DNA from: Micromonospora globbae
Lineage (GTDB): Bacteria > Actinomycetota > Actinomycetes > Mycobacteriales > Micromonosporaceae
Assembly: GCF_003610785.1 (NCBI RefSeq)
Contig: NZ_RAQQ01000003.1
Span: forward strand, 332,062-396,061
Direction of reading: 5' to 3'
DNA length: 64,000 bases
Made by a program: the position numbers and the translations under genes. This document shows, piece after piece, positions 57,842 through 64,000 of this stretch (its first letter is position 1; every line of letters starts with the position of its first letter). The notes beneath the pieces were generated by a model. The model saw only the letters and a list, made by a program, of their open reading frames with translations. It was not told where the DNA came from and searched no databases.

Positions 57842-58424
57842 GCGGCCCGCCGGAGCGACCCCACTGCCGACCGCGATCAAGATCCTGATCGCGGGTGGCT
57901 TCGGCGTCGGCAAGACCACCATGGTCGGTGCGGTCAGCGAGACGCGCCCGCTGCGGACCGAGGAGGTGCTGACCGAGTCCGGCGTCGGCATCGACGACCT
58001 GTCCGGGGTGGAGAGCAAGAGCACCACGACGGTCGCCATGGACTTCGGTCGGATCACGATCAGCGACGACCTGGTGCTCTACCTCTTCGGCACGCCCGGG
58101 CAGGACCGCTTCTGGTTCGTCTGGGACGAGCTGGCGCTCGGCGCGATCGGCGCCGTGGTGCTCGCCGACACCCGCCGGCTGGCCGACTGCTTCCCCTCCA
58201 TCGACTACTTCGAGGGGCGGGGGACACCCTTCGTGGTGGCGGTGAACTGCTTCGAGGGCGCCAAGCAGTACCGGCTGGACGAGGTGCAGGCGGCGCTCAA
58301 CCTCGACCCCGGGGTGCCGGTGCTGCTCTGCGACGCCCGCCGGCGGGAGTCCAGCAAGGAGGTGCTCATCACCCTCCTGGAGCACGCCATGAAGACCCGG
58401 GACGCCCGCCGCACGCTGGACTGA
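57822..58424 (+). CDS. cvnD: Conservon small GTPase CvnD
   Basis: 200 residues. The P-loop is IAGGFGVGKTTMVGAVSETR. Switch-like regions follow in SKSTTTVAMDFGRITISDDL, then FGTPGQDRFWFVWDELALGA. The base-recognition NKxD is degenerate here, seen as VVAVNCFEGAKQYRLDE. This is the ATP/GTP-binding family of conservons. ATG 57822 lies inside cvnC. It ends before a strong terminator shared with acnA. Confidence 0.93.
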   Translation: MDYGHSERPAGATPLPTAIKILIAGGFGVGKTTMVGAVSETRPLRTEEVLTESGVGIDDLSGVESKSTTTVAMDFGRITISDDLVLYLFGTPGQDRFWFVWDELALGAIGAVVLADTRRLADCFPSIDYFEGRGTPFVVAVNCFEGAKQYRLDEVQAALNLDPGVPVLLCDARRRESSKEVLITLLEHAMKTRDARRTLD

Positions 58425-58522
58425 GCCGGCCGTTCCCGGCCGGCTGATACGGGCCCCCGGCCATCTGGTCGGACCGCGGCTCCGGTGCCGGACCGCCGAC
58501 CGCCGCGGCCGTGACGACGAGC

Positions 58523-58556
58523 AGGGCCCCTCCCCGCGAGCGCGGGGAGGGGCCCT
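58523..58556. terminator. Bidirectional hairpin between cvnD and acnA
   Basis: A perfect 15 bp stem AGGGCCCCTCCCCGC (58523-58537) with its complement (58542-58556) around a GAGC tetraloop, between convergent genes. No long U-run, but very stable and symmetric, so it should stop both transcripts. Confidence 0.85.
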
Positions 58557-58569
58557 CGTCCGTCGTACG

Positions 58570-61425
<2,856 letters not shown>

Positions 61426-61513
61426 ACCAGCGACCGTGTCCTGAGCAGTCTGTCGCACCGGTCCGGGTGCCGCCGAGGTTAGGCGACACTTACCGGCGTC
61501 CCGCACTCAAACA

Positions 61514-61544
61514 AAACCGTACGTCCGTCTTGCTATGAGCGCAA
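61514..61544 (-). promoter_or_regulatory. acnA promoter with overlapping candidate AcnR operator
   Basis: On the minus strand TTGCGC (61544-61539) and TACGGT (61521-61516) are separated by exactly 17 bp, a good -35/-10 pair. The plus-strand text AAACCGTACGTCCGTCTTGC (61514-61533) matches the acnR-upstream site at 17 of 20 bases and covers the -10 and part of the spacer, the right place for a repressor. The predicted leader is about 85 nt. Confidence 0.7.
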
Positions 61545-61578
61545 CCTCGTGCCAGTCTGCGGAACGAGGAGGTGTTCC

Positions 61579-61935
61579 ATGATCCATCACGTCCAGCTCG
61601 CCTGTCCGCGCGGCTCCGAGGACGCGTCCCGGGCGTTCTACGTCGGCGTGCTCGGGATGACGGAGAAGCCGAAGCCACCGGCGCTGGCCGCCCGCGGCGG
61701 GTGCTGGTTCACCGGCCACGACGCCGAACTGCACCTGGGCGTCGAGGACGACTTCCGGCCGGCCCGCAAGGCGCACCCCGCCCTGCTGCGCCCCGACCTC
61801 GACGACCTGGCCGCGCGGCTCACCGCCGCCGGCGCCCCGGTGGTGTGGGGCGACGGCGAGCTTCCCGGGATGCGCCGGTTCCACACCGAGGACGTGCACG
61901 GCAACCGGCTGGAGTTCCTCGCTCCGGCGGAGTGA
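61579..61935 (+). CDS. VOC-family (glyoxalase/dioxygenase fold) protein
   Basis: 118 residues, one complete vicinal oxygen chelate unit. The metal-site His is in MIHHVQLACPRGSE and later residues in AELHLGVEDDF; the end is RRFHTEDVHGNRLEFLAPAE with the expected Glu. FYVGVLGMTEKPKP is the usual second helix and loop. The activity cannot be assigned from sequence. GAGGAGG is 6 bp before the ATG. It diverges from acnA and shares the spacer with the AcnR-like site. Confidence 0.9.
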   Translation: MIHHVQLACPRGSEDASRAFYVGVLGMTEKPKPPALAARGGCWFTGHDAELHLGVEDDFRPARKAHPALLRPDLDDLAARLTAAGAPVVWGDGELPGMRRFHTEDVHGNRLEFLAPAE

Positions 61936-62012
61936 CCGGCGACGCGTCCCCGCACCTCGCCGGGTCCCGTCGCCCCCGGGTAGCGTTCGAGCGCCGGACG
62001 GGGAGGGTGGGC

Positions 62013-62660
62013 GTGCTGGACGTACAACACTGGCTCGTGGCGCTGCCGCCGCTGGCGGTCTACCTGACCGTCGCCGGGGTCATCGGGGTGGAGAGCGTGG
62101 GCGTGCCCCTCCCCGGCGAGATCACCCTCCTCAGCGCGGCGCTGCTCGCCGCGACGGGGGTGGTCGAGCCGGCGTGGGTGGCGGCCGCCGCCGCGCTCGG
62201 CGCCGTCGTCGGCGACTCGCTCGGCTACACCGTCGGCCGCCGGGGCGGCCGGCCGTTGCTCGCCCGGCTGGGTCGGCGCTTCCCCCGGCACCTGGGCCCG
62301 GAACACCTCGCCCGGGCCGAGCAGACGTTCGCCCGGCACGGGGTCTGGGCGATCTTCCTGGGCCGGTTCGTGGCGCTGCTGCGCATCCTGGCGGGGCCGC
62401 TGGCCGGGGCGCTGCGCGTGCCGTACGGCCGGTTCCTGGCCGCCAACGCGGCCGGCGGGCTCGTCTGGGCGTTCGCCACCACCTACCTGCTCTTCCACCT
62501 CGGCCGCGTGGCCGAACACTGGCTCAGCAGCTTCTCCTGGGCGGGGCTCGCCCTGGCGGTGCTCGCCGGTCTCGGCAGCACGTGGTGGCTGCGGCGGCGC
62601 GCGCGCCGCGCACACGGGCAGGCCGAGCGCGAGGAGGCGGTGCCCGGCGCGCCGCGCTGA
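62013..62660 (+). CDS. DedA-family membrane protein
   Basis: 215 residues with about five hydrophobic segments. ESVGVPLPGEITLLSAALLA and LGAVVGDSLGYTVGRRGG are the SNARE-associated/DedA motif. RHGVWAIFLGRFVALLRILA, then AGPLAGALRVPYGRFLAANA, carry the conserved re-entrant loop and the FxRxxPxxR-like region. Family members flip polyprenyl phosphate or phosphatidyl lipids. GTG 62013 has GGGAGGG 5 bp upstream. Confidence 0.9.
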   Translation: MLDVQHWLVALPPLAVYLTVAGVIGVESVGVPLPGEITLLSAALLAATGVVEPAWVAAAAALGAVVGDSLGYTVGRRGGRPLLARLGRRFPRHLGPEHLARAEQTFARHGVWAIFLGRFVALLRILAGPLAGALRVPYGRFLAANAAGGLVWAFATTYLLFHLGRVAEHWLSSFSWAGLALAVLAGLGSTWWLRRRARRAHGQAEREEAVPGAPR

Positions 62661-62710
62661 GGTGGGTTACGGCGGGCGCCCCACGGCGGGGGCGTCCCGC
62701 GCCGGGACGA

Positions 62711-62750
62711 CGAAAGGGCCCGGCCCCCGGTTGGGGGTCGGGCCCTTTCG
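62711..62750. terminator. Bidirectional intrinsic terminator between the DedA and C39-like genes
   Basis: CGAAAGGGCCCGGCCCCC (62711-62728) pairs with GGGGGTCGGGCCCTTTCG (62733-62750) with one G-T wobble, around a GGTT loop. CCCTTTCG on the plus strand and its mirror on the minus strand give short T-runs both ways. It suits two converging genes. Confidence 0.85.
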
Positions 62751-62775
62751 CTTGTGGTGGTGCGCCTCGGTTGGG

Positions 62776-63432
62776 TCAGGAGGCGCTGTAGCCGCGGGTG
62801 GCGATCCAGTCGGCCAGGTTGTCCACGCTCATCCAGTAGGAGGCGGTGGCCGGGTCGGCCGAGTCGGCGATCTTCACCTCGTGGCCGCCGTCGCGGTAGC
62901 CGACGACGCTGATGTAGTGCCCGCCCTCGAAGGAGTGGGTGTTGCCGTCGGTGTCCACGGCGGTGCCGGCGATGTTGGCGACCACGGCGCGGCCGTCGTC
63001 GACGGTGTCGACGATGTCGGTGCGCAGCTTGTCGGTCTGCTTCTCATCGGCGGTCGGGCTGGAGATCTCGACGCTGTGGTAGGCGTTCTTGCCGGTTTCC
63101 TTGTTCAGGACGGGGGTGATGTCGTTGATGGAGTTGGTGCCGGCTTCGGTGGTGCCCATTTCCTTGGCCATGGCGTCGACGTTGATGTCCTTGCCCTGGA
63201 CGGAGAGGGCGTTGCGGGTGGCGGCGGGGCCGCAGTAGTAGAAGTTGGGCTGGGCCTCGTAGCGGACGTTGAGTTCGCGTTGGCCGTGGTCCTTGCGGTT
63301 CTGGACCTGCGCGGCGGGCTTGCCCTCGGCGGGGGCGGCGTGGGCGGCGATGGCGGGGCCGGCGATGCCGCCGCCGGTGGCGGCGATGGTCGCGGCGGTG
63401 AGGGCGGTCTTGCGGATCAGATCGGTACGCAT
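62776..63432 (-). CDS. Secreted C39-like cysteine peptidase family protein
   Basis: 218 residues. A signal peptide (MRTDLIRKTALTAATIAATG) ends near AIAAHAAPAEG. The catalytic Cys is in NFYYCGPAATRNALSVQGK, the His in SFEGGHYISVVGYRDGGHEV, and the following Asp in VKIADSADPATASYWMSV; this is the peptidase C39-like order. No ABC exporter or membrane part is attached, so it is not a bacteriocin-export protease. ATG 63432 is followed by a basic n-region. It faces the DedA gene. The substrate is unknown. Confidence 0.88.
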   Translation of the reverse strand: MRTDLIRKTALTAATIAATGGGIAGPAIAAHAAPAEGKPAAQVQNRKDHGQRELNVRYEAQPNFYYCGPAATRNALSVQGKDINVDAMAKEMGTTEAGTNSINDITPVLNKETGKNAYHSVEISSPTADEKQTDKLRTDIVDTVDDGRAVVANIAGTAVDTDGNTHSFEGGHYISVVGYRDGGHEVKIADSADPATASYWMSVDNLADWIATRGYSAS

Positions 63433-63928
63433 GATGGGTGCCTCTCTGGTCGGGGGTGTTTCGGGGGTGTGCGGCACACGCGCGGGGGTGTGCCGTGAGG
63501 ATTCGGGGGCGCCGGGGGTGGTGCCTGCTCGGCGCGGTGGTGCCTGCTGGGCGCCTCGGGGGTGTAACGGTCCGGGCCGGGGATGCATTCCACCGGGCTC
63601 GGGGCCGCGTCGCACGGGCTCGGAACCGCGGCGGCCGGGCTTGGGCGCGGCGGCCGGCCGGGTCGTAGAGGCTTGGCCGGTGGCCGGTGGCCGGTGGCCG
63701 GTGGCCGGTGGCCGGTGGCCGGGGTTGGTGCTCGCCGGGGGTTCGTGCGTGGGCCGCGGGGGTGGCTGCTTCGCCCGGCGTCGGCATGTTCAACGACGCG
63801 GGGGTGGGCATGATTCCGCCGTGGGGGTGGCCCCGACCACGGCACACCCGACCCCACAACCGGACATGACGCCGGTCGCGTCCGCGCTGGTGGTGTAAGA
63901 GACGGCCATCGCGGGATCCGGTCTGATG
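63433..63928. other. Repeat-rich spacer upstream of the C39-like gene
   Basis: About 500 bp of G- and T-rich plus strand. I see no ORF with credible composition; the long frames here are produced by the repeats. It holds the heptamer array at 63674-63722, many GGGGGTG and GGGCTCGG-type short repeats, and presumably the promoter of the C39-like gene. Confidence 0.5.
63674..63722. repeat. Seven perfect tandem copies of the heptamer TGGCCGG
   Basis: Seven exact units, 49 bp, then a diverged GGTTGG. The unit length is not a multiple of three, so copy changes would shift any frame. It lies about 240 bp upstream of the C39-like gene start on the minus strand. Confidence 0.95.
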
Positions 63929-64000
63929 TTAGGCGGCGATCGGTGCCGCGTTGGTCTGGTCGGTGTCGTGTTGGTCGGGCTGGACGGGGATGAGTCGGGC
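63929..64000 (-). CDS. Possible 3' end of a gene entering from the right edge (partial)
   Basis: A minus-strand frame open to the edge ends in TAA at 63929-63931. Its last 23 residues read ARLIPVQPDQHDTDQ then TNAAPIAA. The lower-than-random Arg/Ala content hints at a real C-terminus, but 72 bp are too few to assign a family. Confidence 0.3.
   Translation of the reverse strand, partial: ARLIPVQPDQHDTDQTNAAPIAA

Noticed and set aside
62776..63432. Bacteriocin maturation protease
   Set aside because: The protein has a signal peptide and lacks an ABC exporter. No precursor peptide gene was seen next to it.
63674..63722. CRISPR-like array
   Set aside because: Seven head-to-tail heptamers without spacers and no cas genes nearby. 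It is a simple tandem repeat.

Overview
The window is very high G+C DNA, densely coded, with many GTG starts and 1-4 bp stop/start overlaps. Gene content points to an actinomycete of the Micromonospora/Salinispora type: WhiA, RbpA family, OpcA, SufR-SUF, conservon genes, actinobacterial VLRF1 and a Gbn-like nucleoid protein. The order uvrC, rapZ-yvcK-whiA, gap-pgk-tpiA-secG, pgl-opcA-zwf-tal-tkt, ctaB, ctaA, suf resembles, from memory, the conserved core of Streptomyces. This looks like chromosomal core with small accessory blocks. I saw no rRNA, tRNA, CRISPR array, transposase or phage gene.

Layout. 0-6.1 kb: end of uvrC with a repeat-expanded tail, recQ on the minus strand, and the rapZ-yvcK-whiA operon. 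6.4-10.3 kb: lower glycolysis (gap-pgk-tpiA), secG with a strong terminator, and a divergent RbpA-family gene. 10.3-18.8 kb, minus strand: an oxidative and non-oxidative pentose phosphate operon tkt-tal-pgi-zwf-opcA-pgl. 19-22.7 kb: heme A synthesis (ctaB, ctaA) flanking a small unknown gene and an ATP-grasp gene. 22.8-29.6 kb: sufR-sufB-sufD-Rieske-sufC-sufS-sufU-sufT-like, a complete iron-sulfur assembly operon. 30-42.4 kb: a LysE-type exporter, a 1234-residue secreted zinc protease, VLRF1, a YpfJ-type metallopeptidase, an ABC-F ATPase behind a candidate attenuator, a CadD-type transporter, a Gbn-like protein, an enoyl-CoA hydratase and an ABC exporter.

42.4-50 kb: a minus-strand run of mug, an SDR, a hendecad-repeat protein, a DUF692 (MNIO) enzyme and a membrane protein with a Cys-Gly tail, preceded by an AcnR-type TetR regulator; then a nitrilase-like hydrolase, a HAD phosphatase, a RIO-type kinase and a DUF2630 protein. 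50.3-54.2 kb: a compact terpenoid cassette of P450, class I synthase-like protein and class II diterpene cyclase. It is followed by a complete conservon cvnABCD (54.4-58.4 kb). 58.6-64 kb: aconitase on the minus strand, a VOC protein, a DedA protein and a secreted C39-like protein; the window ends in repeat-rich sequence.

Main points of interest: (1) the TIGR04222-like membrane protein with a five-cysteine Gly-rich tail, coupled to a DUF692 enzyme and a hendecad protein, a plausible peptide-modification system; (2) two copies of a small intercistronic cassette encoding 24 and 27 residue peptides whose start and stop overlap the flanking genes; (3) a shared near-palindrome upstream of acnR and acnA, which lie 12 kb apart; (4) a diterpenoid cassette with non-canonical metal and acid motifs next to a conservon; (5) a leader peptide plus terminator before the ABC-F gene; (6) GATC-edged palindromes at gene ends.
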